Notes under the pieces: model-generated
The model's database searches: none
Seen by the model: only the letters and a program-made list of their open reading frames with translations
What the model was told of the DNA's origin: nothing
Part shown: one piece after another, positions 19,732 to 28,311 of the stretch
Position numbering within the stretch: the first letter of the stretch is position 1
How the letters are laid out: each line of letters opens with the position of its first letter
Translations under genes and position numbers: made by a program
Origin: an uncultured Thermoguttaceae bacterium
GTDB lineage: Bacteria; Planctomycetota; Planctomycetia; Pirellulales; Thermoguttaceae
Length of the DNA stretch: 64,000 bases
Assembly (NCBI GenBank): GCA_938084835.1
Contig: CALKER010000006.1
Span: 744,001-808,000 of the forward strand
Direction: 5' to 3'

Positions 19732-21228
19732 TCAAACGGAAAATCGCCGAGCTGCTTTTATCTGTTTGAGCCGCACCGCTTCCGGAGAACTCTTGTAAAA
19801 GTCGTCAAGCGGATAGCAACCGCTGGGCAGTCCGTGGCGGGGAGCTGTGGTACAGTCGCTGAAGGTACGGCAAATCCTCTTTTTATTCAACGGGCGTCCG
19901 GTCAAAACGTCTGCCGGCATGTCCCAATAACTCAGAACCATCCGCCCAAGGCCTACCGCGTCGACCCAGCCGGCCCCCACAGTTGCCTGAGCCACGTGGG
20001 GCAGGAAATCTTGGAAATAAGTGTAGGCCGAACCCACGCACACGATCTCCGGGACCGCTAACTTGATCTGTCGGACGGCATCGATCTGCCGCAAACAGCC
20101 GACCACCGGATCTTCAGGCGGTGCGTAACCGTCAGAAGGGGGGTAGTAGGCCGGCCGCTGGATATGAGGGTTGTAGTACGGCGAACCCGCCGTGAAGTTA
20201 AAGAGCCGCACCCGGTATTTTTCGTAAAGCCAACGAACTAGGTGGATCGGCTCAGTAAGGTCCAATTCGAGCGGGGCCTCCCGCTTGCACCCAAACGCTG
20301 GGTAAGGCACTGGAAATTCACACGGAATGCCTGGCCCCAATTGGCCATTTTTACTGCGTGCTGGGTCCGGTCGAAATGGCGGAAAATCGAATACGGAAAG
20401 TCTTACGCCCACCAATAACTTCGGGCATGTACTCCGAACCGCTTCAATCACTTGACAGAGCCACCGGATCCGGTTTTCGAAAGTGCCCCCGAACCGGCCT
20501 GGCCGGTCGAAAGCGGACAATGTTTCATGGCCTAAGTACCCGTGACATGCTTTAATATCAACGAAATCAAACCCTAATTCTTCGGCCATCTTGGCTGCCG
20601 AGACGTAATCGTCAATTAGTGCGCTAAGCTCCTCATCAGACATTAGGGCGCGTTCTGCGCCTGGTGTGATTCCCACCCGAGCATCGAGAATCGGGTGATG
20701 ATAGATGATCCGAGGCTCCGGCAAGTCGTCACGGTTTGGTTTGCTATATCTCCCAGAATGGGTTAGTTGGATACCCACTAACAGGTCCTCGCGGGAATTT
20801 TTCCCGAATCGGTTGGCGTGAGCATCACGTAGAATCTTGAGGAGCGCTCGGAATCCTTCCAAATTTTCAGGCCGATAGTAAAGTTGGCGCGGATTGGCTC
20901 GGCCATCCCGGCGCACGGCGACTGCCTCCCCACCCCAGATCAGTTTTGCTCCTGATAAGCCAAAATGTTCCCAGCGGCGGATTGTCCGCTCCGTCGGAAG
21001 ACCGTCCGCGGTCCCGTCCCACCCCTCCATGGGATGGATGCACCAACGGTTCCCGATCCTAAATTCTGGGGTTTCGATGGGATCGGCTAAGGGGGAACCA
21101 TCCGCAGCACTTTTCACGGTTAGCTCTGGCCTAAGATTCATCGCGAAATTCTCTCGCGCTAGACGGATGACGTGCTCCCAGAACGCCTGGACAGACGCGA
21201 ACTGACCGATTTTGGGATACCTGTGCAT
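19732..21228 (-). CDS. NADH:flavin oxidoreductase (old yellow enzyme family)
   Basis: 498 residues from the ATG at 21228 (AAAAAGG upstream). An earlier in-frame ATG at 21294 would add 22 residues. The FMN-binding TIM barrel shows RIGNRWCIHPMEGWDG near the start, GAKLIWGGEAVAV, GIQLTHSGRYSKP (flavin and substrate site), DFVDIKACHGYLGHE with the active-site-type His, NRIRWLCQVIEAVR and VGLGRMVL. There is no C-terminal FeS/NAD module as in 2,4-dienoyl-CoA reductase, although the protein is longer than the usual 350-400 residues. It should reduce an activated C=C bond. The true substrate is unknown. It is cytosolic and a single gene. Confidence 0.82.
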   Translation of the reverse strand: MHRYPKIGQFASVQAFWEHVIRLARENFAMNLRPELTVKSAADGSPLADPIETPEFRIGNRWCIHPMEGWDGTADGLPTERTIRRWEHFGLSGAKLIWGGEAVAVRRDGRANPRQLYYRPENLEGFRALLKILRDAHANRFGKNSREDLLVGIQLTHSGRYSKPNRDDLPEPRIIYHHPILDARVGITPGAERALMSDEELSALIDDYVSAAKMAEELGFDFVDIKACHGYLGHETLSAFDRPGRFGGTFENRIRWLCQVIEAVRSTCPKLLVGVRLSVFDFPPFRPDPARSKNGQLGPGIPCEFPVPYPAFGCKREAPLELDLTEPIHLVRWLYEKYRVRLFNFTAGSPYYNPHIQRPAYYPPSDGYAPPEDPVVGCLRQIDAVRQIKLAVPEIVCVGSAYTYFQDFLPHVAQATVGAGWVDAVGLGRMVLSYWDMPADVLTGRPLNKKRICRTFSDCTTAPRHGLPSGCYPLDDFYKSSPEAVRLKQIKAARRFSV

Positions 21229-21812
21229 GGTTGCCTTTTTCCAAAAGCTAGCAGTGAGAAAAATTTTCAGCTTTGCAATAGATGTTTGCGACATGTACTA
21301 CTTTGGACGGGTTTCTGTTTGCCCCAGGTGAGTGTCTGTTATGCCCGGTATGGGGTACCTTTTTGGTCAAGCACTGGTAAAACCGAGCAGTGTCGGGCCT
21401 CGGCTCCGCGACCAGTGCTGGGCTTTCACAAGTTACGTGAGGTTAAAAGCTTACGGAAGTGACAATCGACCGGCCAACATCCGAGCACCCCAGTTTGTCA
21501 ACTTAGCCGGAGGCGAAATGTTTTTTAACCTTGTTAAGTAATGTATGGTGGAAAACAGGTGATTGGCCGTCTCCAAACCGGAAATTCACGAAGGCCTAAC
21601 GGATGCGACGTAGGATATCATAGGGCGGGTAGTATTTAAGAGGACGTTCGAATTGCAATGTAATCGCTGGACGTAGGCGTAACGAGTGAGCAGTGAAGGA
21701 ACTGATGGGGCGTTCAGGGAAAGATACGGATATTGACCTTGATGAAAATTTAGTCGCGCTTAGTCGGTTAAATAAAGTCCAAGAAAAATGCCAAAATAGT
21801 TCAAATGCGAAA
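21229..21812. other. Spacer upstream of the RNase P RNA gene
   Basis: Contains the rnpB promoter. A TTGACC hexamer occurs at 21733 but no well-spaced -10 box could be defended. No protein gene seen. Confidence 0.5.
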
Positions 21813-22264
21813 GCTCGGCGGTGACCGGGCGGCCGCTGGTCGGTATTGACCCTTGGTTGACCGGTTCGTCCTTGGCCGGAATACTAAGGAGTCCGACCAG
21901 AGGAAAGTCCGGGCTCCAAAGGACGCGGTGATGGGTAACGCCCACCGGCCGAAAGGCTAGGGAAAGTGCCACAGAAACCAGACCGCCTTCAGAGCACCGG
22001 GTTGATTCACCCCTCTGGAGGTAAGGGTGAAAGGGTGAGGTAAGAGCTCACCAGCAGATCGGGTGACCGATCTGTGTTGGTAAACCCCACCGGGAGCAAG
22101 GTCAAGCAGGGGGGAGGGATGCCAGCAGAGCATCCGCGAGCTGGTCCGGCTCGCCAACACCCTCGGGTAGGCCGCTAGAGGTGCCAAGTAATTGGCATCC
22201 TAGATGAATGGTCGCCACCCCCTGTGGGGGGCAACAGAACCCGGCTTACAGGTCACCGCCGAGC
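21813..22264 (+). ncRNA. rnpB: RNase P RNA, bacterial type A
   Basis: About 452 nt. This is the catalytic RNA that trims the 5' leader of pre-tRNAs. The ends GCTCGGCGGTGACC (21813-21826) and GGTCACCGCCGAGC (22251-22264) form a perfect 14-bp P1 helix, which fixes both ends. The conserved 5' core AGAGGAAAGTCCGGGCTCC is at 21899-21917. The conserved 3' core ACAGAACCCGGCTTAC, which completes P4, is at 22234-22249. The internal conserved block GGTAAACCCCACCGGGAGCA lies near 22079. TTTTCTTATT right after P1 would serve as the terminator tail. Confidence 0.97.
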
Positions 22265-22325
22265 TTTTCTTATTGACACATGCAGAATTGAGCTCCTCTC
22301 TTCTACCGAGGCGCTGTTATTCAGT

Positions 22326-22342
22326 CGCGCGTTTAACGCGCG
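22326..22342. other. Short GC hairpin
   Basis: CGCGCGT-TTA-ACGCGCG is a perfect 7-bp stem with a 3-nt loop, 60 bp after rnpB. There is no U-tract, so it is not a standard terminator. It may cap readthrough from rnpB or bind a protein. Confidence 0.4.
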
Positions 22343-22482
22343 CCCTACAACCTACCTTTTTGAGATGAGTAGTCCAGACCTAAGTTCGGAGAAAGCGGCA
22401 CGGTGGCGAACTTCTCGGGGAGCTACCCATGCGTGAGATCCCATTTTTTCCTGTGGAAGCTTTTCAAAAATTCTTCGCGAGA

Positions 22483-22562
22483 GAGTATTTACTAAAGGTG
22501 TTGATTCGAGTATTCACTGAAGGTGTTGATTAGCGAGAAAGTATTCGCTAGTTGGCATTGAT
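22483..22562. repeat. Imperfect tandem duplication, 2-3 copies
   Basis: The 24-bp copies at 22483-22506 and 22508-22531 (GAGTATTTACTAAAGGTGTT... and GAGTATTCACTGAAGGTGTT...) match at 22 of 24 positions. A third, weaker copy starts at 22539. Differences between the first two are transitions only. The copies are nearly contiguous and lack unique spacers, so this is not a CRISPR array. Confidence 0.75.
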
Positions 22563-22930
22563 AAGAATGCTCGTAGGCTGCCTCGACGGACTCCAACCTG
22601 GTTTGCTTCCCCGGTCGTAGTGTTACGGAATATCCGTCCTGGTAGCTGAGGCGATTTACTGGAACTGGGTAAAGGCGATCGAGGTGTTGGGTAGACCGCG
22701 GCAAAGAACAAGAAATCCAACCTGTTTAGTTACTGGCTAACCGAATCAACCCCTTCCTGTTCAAATAGGACTGCCTCAGCTGTGAAACTCGGGTGGCATC
22801 GCCCCGAGCCACTGATTAATATGCAGAGGACGGTCCTCGGGCCGTCTGGCTCTTCTTAAAAAACTTGATGATGTGCCCTTTCCCGTGGGGGTGATGCCTG
22901 CCCCAACTGTGCGCTGGATGGGAGAGGTCC

Positions 22931-23671
22931 ATGCCCCGTTTTTTTCCCAGTATGCTTGTTTATCGGCAGTTTCTACTCCTGGGCTGCTTGAGCATGACTG
23001 TGATCGTCCAGTCAGGGTGTGCCCAGCCGGGGCCTTTTGTGAAGATTCAAAAATTTTTTATTGGCAAAAAGTGGACGGATAACGTGCCCGGGGTCACTCC
23101 CCCCAGGCAAAAGGTCGACGAGATTCGGAGGCTTGGCCAGCGGATGGCGAGGGCGGGGCAACCCGAGCGGCAACAAATTGCTCGGGAACTTATAGAGGCC
23201 TATCAAAAGGAGGACGATCCTAACATTCGATGGGAGATCTTTCGTGTGTTTGGGGGCATGAAATCTCCGGAAGGTGAGGCCTTGCTGCAGCTTGCTTTGC
23301 AGGATTCCGACCCGGATCTACGATCGGCAGCCTGCGAACGATTGGGCTGGTGGCAAACGCCGGATGCTGCTGAGCGGCTGGGACACGTAATCCGCCAAGA
23401 TGACTCTCCAGCTGTCCGACTAACTGCAATTCGGGCCCTGGGGCGATTAAAAGATCCCGGCGTACTTCCGATTTTGGCCGAGCTCCTCGAGCATCGCGAT
23501 CCCAGTTTTCAATACCAGGCAATGTTAGCCTTAAAGCAAGTTACAGGTCAAAAGCTCGGTTGGGATGCCGCGAAGTGGCGAGAATACCTTATAACCCACT
23601 ACCAGGTTTCTACCCCCTCGGAAATAGCGGCACGGACATTCCCCGCGGACGCTTCTAGTCAAGATCGATGA
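22931..23671 (+). CDS. HEAT-repeat lipoprotein
   Basis: 246 residues. The signal peptide ends at the lipobox VQSGC (Cys30), predicting a membrane-anchored lipoprotein. Residues about 85-215 are HEAT/PBS-lyase-type helical repeats such as DPDLRSAACERLGWWQTPDAA, DSPAVRLTAIRALGRLKDPGV and DPSFQYQAMLALKQVTGQ. These form a protein-binding solenoid. GGAGAGG lies 4 nt before the ATG. The N-terminal third after the Cys has no recognised motif. Many planctomycete lipoproteins have this architecture with no assigned role. Single gene. Confidence 0.85.
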   Translation: MPRFFPSMLVYRQFLLLGCLSMTVIVQSGCAQPGPFVKIQKFFIGKKWTDNVPGVTPPRQKVDEIRRLGQRMARAGQPERQQIARELIEAYQKEDDPNIRWEIFRVFGGMKSPEGEALLQLALQDSDPDLRSAACERLGWWQTPDAAERLGHVIRQDDSPAVRLTAIRALGRLKDPGVLPILAELLEHRDPSFQYQAMLALKQVTGQKLGWDAAKWREYLITHYQVSTPSEIAARTFPADASSQDR

Positions 23672-24255
23672 CTTGCCCAGATGGGCGAGGACTCGCTCAT
23701 CTAAACTACAAACTTCGGAGCCCGGGGAGGCACCGGTAATCGCCTCCGGTCATCCCCTCCGTGGTGTTAGGGGTGTCTTGCTGGATTATTTCCACTACCA
23801 TCACCCTGCCCCGTTCGGAAATCGGGAAGGGTTAGGTGAGGCAATCTGCTCCTTTCCGGGAAAAGTTGGCCCACGCGGTTTCTTGGCTCCTCAACGCCCA
23901 GCCCTCTAAAAGTCGAGTTGCCTCCAAACCAGTTCCGTGCCGACTACTAGCCTGTGGTTAAACTACCCGGGACTTTCGATGGTCCGAGCTTTCTCCTGAG
24001 CTCAGTTTCTGTGTTTTAGAACAACTTTCAGAAAGGGTTTTACCGATCGCCCGCACACGTTAGGGCAAGTTGCCTGCGGCTGTAGCAAGAGCATGAACGG
24101 GGAACTTCGGGTGGGAGTCCATTGCAAGCGGGACACATTGATCCTAAACGTAGACGCGGAAATTTGTGGTTGCGATTTGGGCCGAAAACTCCTACGATAC
24201 CCCATGGAAGGTTACAAAGGGATTTAAGGCCTAGGTCAACCGGGAAAGATAGCTA
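23672..24255. other. Spacer upstream of the cyclase gene
   Basis: No supportable gene, RNA or repeat. It presumably holds the promoter of the cyclase-sialidase pair. Confidence 0.5.
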
Positions 24256-25350
24256 ATGACCCCCTTTCGGCTCACCGAAAGCTTTCGCAATTTATTGTTG
24301 GCGGCGGGGATTTTGGCTGCAAAAGAGTCCGCCGACGCCCTCGTGATTGTGGCGGAGGGGAGCGCCGATTGGGGACGGCTTAAACAGGTGACGGAGGCTT
24401 GCCTTACGAAGGAAAGTGGCGACGACTCTTCGGCCCCACGCGTGATTGTGGCTGTCGCCAAGAAAGAACATCTTCGTGAGGCCCAAAATGCGGGATTTTT
24501 GGGTGTCGTAGTGCCGCTTGAGAATTTGCCCGTCCACGATCGCATCACCCAAGCTCTATTGGAGGCCGTGGCGGACGACCTTTTGCCGGCAAGTGGAGTT
24601 GTCGTCGTTGTTTATGCCGGCTTTGAAGCTGAGGAAATCGACTCGCTGACTATGGTGGACCTTGGGGAGAGGCTCCGTCGCTTTACTGGAAGAGACCTCC
24701 GCGAACTGGAGACAGTTGTCCGACTGGAAGTGTTAAAAGCCATTGTGGATTTGGCACTTGAAATCGGTCGTGAGGGTCGGGAAGGAAAACCGGTGGGCAC
24801 GATGTTTGTCGTCGGTGATACCCGCCGGGTGCTGGCTCTTAGTCGTCCTTTGGGATTCGACCCTGTTCGGGGCTACGGCCGGCGGGAACGCAACCTCTTG
24901 GATCCGAAGGTTCGGGAGGCGGTGAAAGAAATCGCTCAATTGGACGGGGCCATCATCGTGGCATCCGACGGCACTGTGGAGGCTGCCTGTCGTTTAATAA
25001 ACGCCCCGGCGGATAACATCACCTTGTCCAAAGGTTTGGGATCCCGCCATTGGGCTGCCGCCGCCATCACTCGGGCCACCAAAGCGGTAGCTATTACAGT
25101 TAGCGAATCCACTGGCACAGTACGAATTTTCCGCAACGGGGAAGTTTTGCGTCGAATCGAACCCTTCCATCGTAGGCCTCTGGTGTGGCGGGAGTACGAG
25201 TATGAGCCGCGTCCACCGACTTACCCCATAGCCGAACAACGCGGGGAAGCCAAAAGTGAAGCTCGCGGCGAAGGCAAGTCGGATACACCTTCCGCACCTG
25301 CCGCTCGAAGCATTTCCCGCGAAGAATCAGCGTCAGCTGGTCGTACCTAG
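24256..25350 (+). CDS. Diadenylate cyclase, DacZ-like (PK-like N-domain plus DAC domain)
   Basis: 364 residues, no signal peptide or membrane segment. The C-terminal part (about 180-300) is a DisA_N/DAC domain, which makes c-di-AMP from two ATP. The DGA motif is at 230-232. The RHR-type motif is GSRHWAA at 262-268, so the third residue is Trp266 instead of Arg. A conserved AVAITVSESTGTVRIFRNG follows. The N-terminal 130 residues are alternating strands and helices (ALVIVAEGSADW, VIVAVAKKEHL, GVVVVVYAGFEAEEID). This resembles the pyruvate-kinase-like domain of the archaeal DacZ class and not the DNA-binding part of DisA or the membrane helices of CdaA. The C-terminal 40 residues are charged and low-complexity. 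The start ATG has only a weak ribosome site. The sialidase-like gene follows after 20 bp. Confidence 0.8.
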   Translation: MTPFRLTESFRNLLLAAGILAAKESADALVIVAEGSADWGRLKQVTEACLTKESGDDSSAPRVIVAVAKKEHLREAQNAGFLGVVVPLENLPVHDRITQALLEAVADDLLPASGVVVVVYAGFEAEEIDSLTMVDLGERLRRFTGRDLRELETVVRLEVLKAIVDLALEIGREGREGKPVGTMFVVGDTRRVLALSRPLGFDPVRGYGRRERNLLDPKVREAVKEIAQLDGAIIVASDGTVEAACRLINAPADNITLSKGLGSRHWAAAAITRATKAVAITVSESTGTVRIFRNGEVLRRIEPFHRRPLVWREYEYEPRPPTYPIAEQRGEAKSEARGEGKSDTPSAPAARSISREESASAGRT

Positions 25351-25370
25351 TTGCCAGGAGTGTTAGCTCC

Positions 25371-26570
25371 ATGCGCCGACTTCATTTTTTGAGTGCTTTA
25401 ATGACTTTTGCCTCGGCCTGGTGGTCGGTGGGGATGGCGGACGATTCGCCTTTACCCTGCAAGTTGGGTTTGTCAGCGTTCCTGGGGCCGCCACGCGTTG
25501 AGTTGCAACAACTGTTTGTGGGAGAGCGATTCCCAAATGTGGTGGTCACCTCTGCGGGTACAGTGCTGGCCACCTGGGGAAGCCGCCGTTATCAGGTCCG
25601 CCGGAGCCAGGATGGGGGTGCAAGTTGGACTGAAAGCTTGGTCGTGGCTGAGCCGGGGTTCCACGGAGGTGGGGTGACGGTTGATGAAATTTCAGGGCGA
25701 ATTCTGATTTTCGTGGAGCGGGAACACCCCCCTGCCCTGCTCACGGTCTTCCAGAGTTTAGACGATGGTCTCACTTGGGAACCATTTCCGGTGGTCATTC
25801 GCCCGGATGTCCGCGGAAATATCCCCTCCATGCATATGTGCGAAGCGGGGTTAACCCTGCTTCATGGGCCCAAAGTCGGGCGTTTGATCCGTCCCGCCCG
25901 CGTGTACCAAGGACCGAAAGGTTATAACACCGCGATTTTTAGCGATGACGGTGGCAAGACTTGGACACCTAGTGAGCCTTTCCCAGAGGAGGGCACTGGT
26001 GAGGGGGCCATTGTGGAGCTGTCCGACGGCCGCCTCTACTACAGTTCGCGGAAGCATTGGTTTCCGGAGCCACCGTATCGACACGAACGTCTTTTCGGCT
26101 GGAGCTTCGATGGTGGTGAGTCATGGAGAGAGCTGCAGTTTTCTCCGGTGTTGCCCGATGGTCCTCGTTATCGCGGTCTTGAAGCCCGCGGTGCGAACTA
26201 TAACGGGCATTTCGGGATGATGGCGGGGCTGACACGTCTGCCTGTATCAGCCGAGGACATTTTGCTTTATAGTAACGCCGACTGGGATGGCCACGAACGC
26301 ATCCGCTTGACCGTGTGGGTCAGTTTTGACGGCGGGCGCTCGTGGCCTATCAAGCGATTAGTGTTTAAAGGTCCAAGTGCTTATAGTTCTTTGGCTGCTG
26401 GCCGGCCAGGTACCCCGACCGACGGGTGGATCTACGTGCTTTTCGAAGGAGGAGAGAAAAGCCCTTATGAAGGTGGCTACCTCGCACGCTTTAACTTAAG
26501 TTGGGTGTTGCAGGGAGAACCTACCGGGGATGGCGGAATCCCAGGGTGGGTGAGCCCCCTCACGGAATAG
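25371..26570 (+). CDS. Secreted sialidase-like BNR/Asp-box protein
   Basis: 399 residues. A signal peptide of about 23 residues leads into a six-bladed sialidase-type propeller. Five Asp-box motifs (S.D.G..W) are visible: SQDGGASW at 79-86, then SLDDGLTW, SDDGGKTW, SFDGGESW and SFDGGRSW. Asp-boxes mark the fold and not the substrate. True sialidases also need an Arg triad and a Tyr/Glu nucleophile pair, and I cannot confirm these. AGGAG lies about 10 nt before the ATG. The 20-bp gap to the upstream cyclase gene suggests co-transcription, although the functions look unrelated. Confidence 0.82.
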   Translation: MRRLHFLSALMTFASAWWSVGMADDSPLPCKLGLSAFLGPPRVELQQLFVGERFPNVVVTSAGTVLATWGSRRYQVRRSQDGGASWTESLVVAEPGFHGGGVTVDEISGRILIFVEREHPPALLTVFQSLDDGLTWEPFPVVIRPDVRGNIPSMHMCEAGLTLLHGPKVGRLIRPARVYQGPKGYNTAIFSDDGGKTWTPSEPFPEEGTGEGAIVELSDGRLYYSSRKHWFPEPPYRHERLFGWSFDGGESWRELQFSPVLPDGPRYRGLEARGANYNGHFGMMAGLTRLPVSAEDILLYSNADWDGHERIRLTVWVSFDGGRSWPIKRLVFKGPSAYSSLAAGRPGTPTDGWIYVLFEGGEKSPYEGGYLARFNLSWVLQGEPTGDGGIPGWVSPLTE

Positions 26571-27294
26571 CGATTTTTCTCGAGTCTGTGCCACCGGGAT
26601 TTAATCAGATGCCTGGGGGGTCAATCTAGCGGTCCAGAACGCCCAAATGCGTACGGTTTTTTGGCTCGAGAACCTAAAAACACAGCTAGCAGCGACAATA
26701 TCGCACCAGGAGAAAAAGCCTTAGTTTCCTTCTGATGTTTTGCTATTTTTGGGTGGCCTGCTTAATTGGGCTTTCTCAGCTCGACTTTGTGAGTTAGAGA
26801 TCCGGGGCCAGGGGTGGTATTTCCCACTTTTTTCCAGTGCAACATACTCATTCAAGCCTTTTGTGAGCGGTTCGCGGCTCCGCCGGTTTCGGCAAAAACA
26901 AAGTTCGTTCGGGCCTTGGTTTGGCTGTCGCACTACTTGAAATTTTTGTTAACCAGGGTTGAGGGAGTTTGGCTCTTCCGTATTGTGGAAGAAGATCTCG
27001 ATCGGCAACGTTCCGCGTTGGCTCGAAGCGTTTGGGACGTTGGTGGTAAAATAAACTCAATCTGCGACGGTTACCACCGGGTAAGGAGGGATAATAAAAC
27101 CGGTCCGTGGATCACTTGCCGCCGCAGGACCCTGGCCCATGTTCGAACCACATGTGCCGTCGAGTTTCTAGGGACCTTAGTTAGTCCAAGGGATGGATGA
27201 AGTTCGTGGATGGATAAAGTCCATCTCGGGATTCTTAGATATCGCTCTTGCATCTGTTTTGGGGGAATAGCCCCACTGTGAAAACGAGCTGCTT
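26571..27294. other. Spacer upstream of tRNA-Arg
   Basis: No protein gene seen. Exact inverted repeats GGTGGTAA (27042) and TTACCACC (27071) are 21 bp apart. A short tandem duplication (GGATGGATGAAGT / GGATGGATAAAGT, period 17) lies at 27191-27222. A GGGG-AATAG-CCCC hairpin sits 20 bp before the tRNA. Confidence 0.5.
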
Positions 27295-27367
27295 GCGCCC
27301 GTAGCTCAAAGGACAGAGCATCGGATTTCTAATCCGACGGTTGCAGGTTCGAGTCCTGCCGGGCGCG
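27295..27367 (+). tRNA. tRNA-Arg (anticodon UCU)
   Basis: 73 nt. The acceptor stem GCGCCCG (27295-27301) pairs with CGGGCGC (27360-27366), and the discriminator is G. D-stem GCTC/GAGC, anticodon stem TCGGA/TCCGA with loop TTTCTAA giving anticodon UCU, and T-arm GCAGG-TTCGAGT-CCTGC are all intact. CCA is not encoded. Reads AGA and AGG. Confidence 0.97.
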
Positions 27368-28311
27368 TTCGCGTACGAAATGCGATCTCGGCCCAAGTCG
27401 TGCGATTACGAGGGATCACGGCACCCTCGCGATGCCCTGGGGCGGGTAACCGCACTCCCCCACACCATCTTGGGGCTTGCGCCCGTGGCGACCTTTAGCC
27501 AAGCCCTCGACGCTGCCGGCCGCCGAAGCCCCCGAAAATACCTCCGGAGCCGGAGCGGGATGATCCCTTCCTCTTCCAGGTTTTCGGTGGCCGACACTAG
27601 CCGCCCCGTCGCACTTAAAGGCAGGTCGGGTTCGCTTAGTGACGCAATCGGTTGGATATCCGATTTCCCCGGCGAAGCATTCGGGACGGTGAGGACTGGA
27701 CCCTAACTATCGGGCCAGCGCGGCGGCCACTGGCGGAGATATCAGGCCGAGGGCTGGGCCGCGCGCAGGCCCCCCTTGGCCACTAAGAAGTCAAAGCCTC
27801 CATGGGCTCATGATTGACCTCCCACCCGTATCGTGCGCAGCGGCCGGCCGGGGCATCCCAATCATCCGGAAGTGATCCTTCAAACCATTCCGAAAATAGA
27901 ATGGAGCCGTTCCGGTGAGATCTGGGACTTTCAGGTGACGTGCCCTCGGCCTTCACAGGATCTCACGGGCGGAAAGACAATGCTCCTGTACTTCCTCGTC
28001 GGCAAAAACAGGTGATCTCGTATTTGTGTCTTCTGGGGCCTGTGTGAAAAATTCGCGAAAACCAGGTCCCTTTGGGCAGTGCCGGCTGAGTAAAATTCGG
28101 GTATTGCTGACTGGGCAGGATGAATCTCAAGCCGGGCTCTATCCCTCCGCCCCACCCCAAGTACTTCCTCTCCTACCACCGCTCCGCCTAGGAGCGGACG
28201 CTTTTCCCTAACCGAAAACTTTGGTACGCTGCTAGAGTTTGCCGGACCAGAGTAACCGCTCCTTTCAGCACACCTGACATTTGACCTCGGTTGAATTCCG
28301 GAGCCGTAGCC
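27368..28311. other. GC-rich gene-less stretch after tRNA-Arg
   Basis: 944 bp with short open frames on both strands but no recognisable protein. By eye it is richer in G+C than the flanking spacers. I found no repeated copy of the tRNA 3' end that would mark an integration site. Confidence 0.5.

Larger units (their letters stand above)
22265..22930. other. Spacer between rnpB and the HEAT lipoprotein
   Basis: Contains a GC hairpin and a 24-bp tandem duplication, listed separately, but no gene. Confidence 0.55.

Noticed and set aside
21733..21738. TTGACC as the -35 box of the rnpB promoter
   Set aside because: No matching -10 box at 16-18 bp spacing.
22483..22562. Possible small CRISPR array
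   Set aside because: Copies are nearly contiguous with no unique spacers, the third copy is weak, and there are no cas genes.
27295..27367. tRNA-Arg as a phage or island attachment site
   Set aside because: No second copy of the tRNA 3' end and no integrase gene were found in the window.
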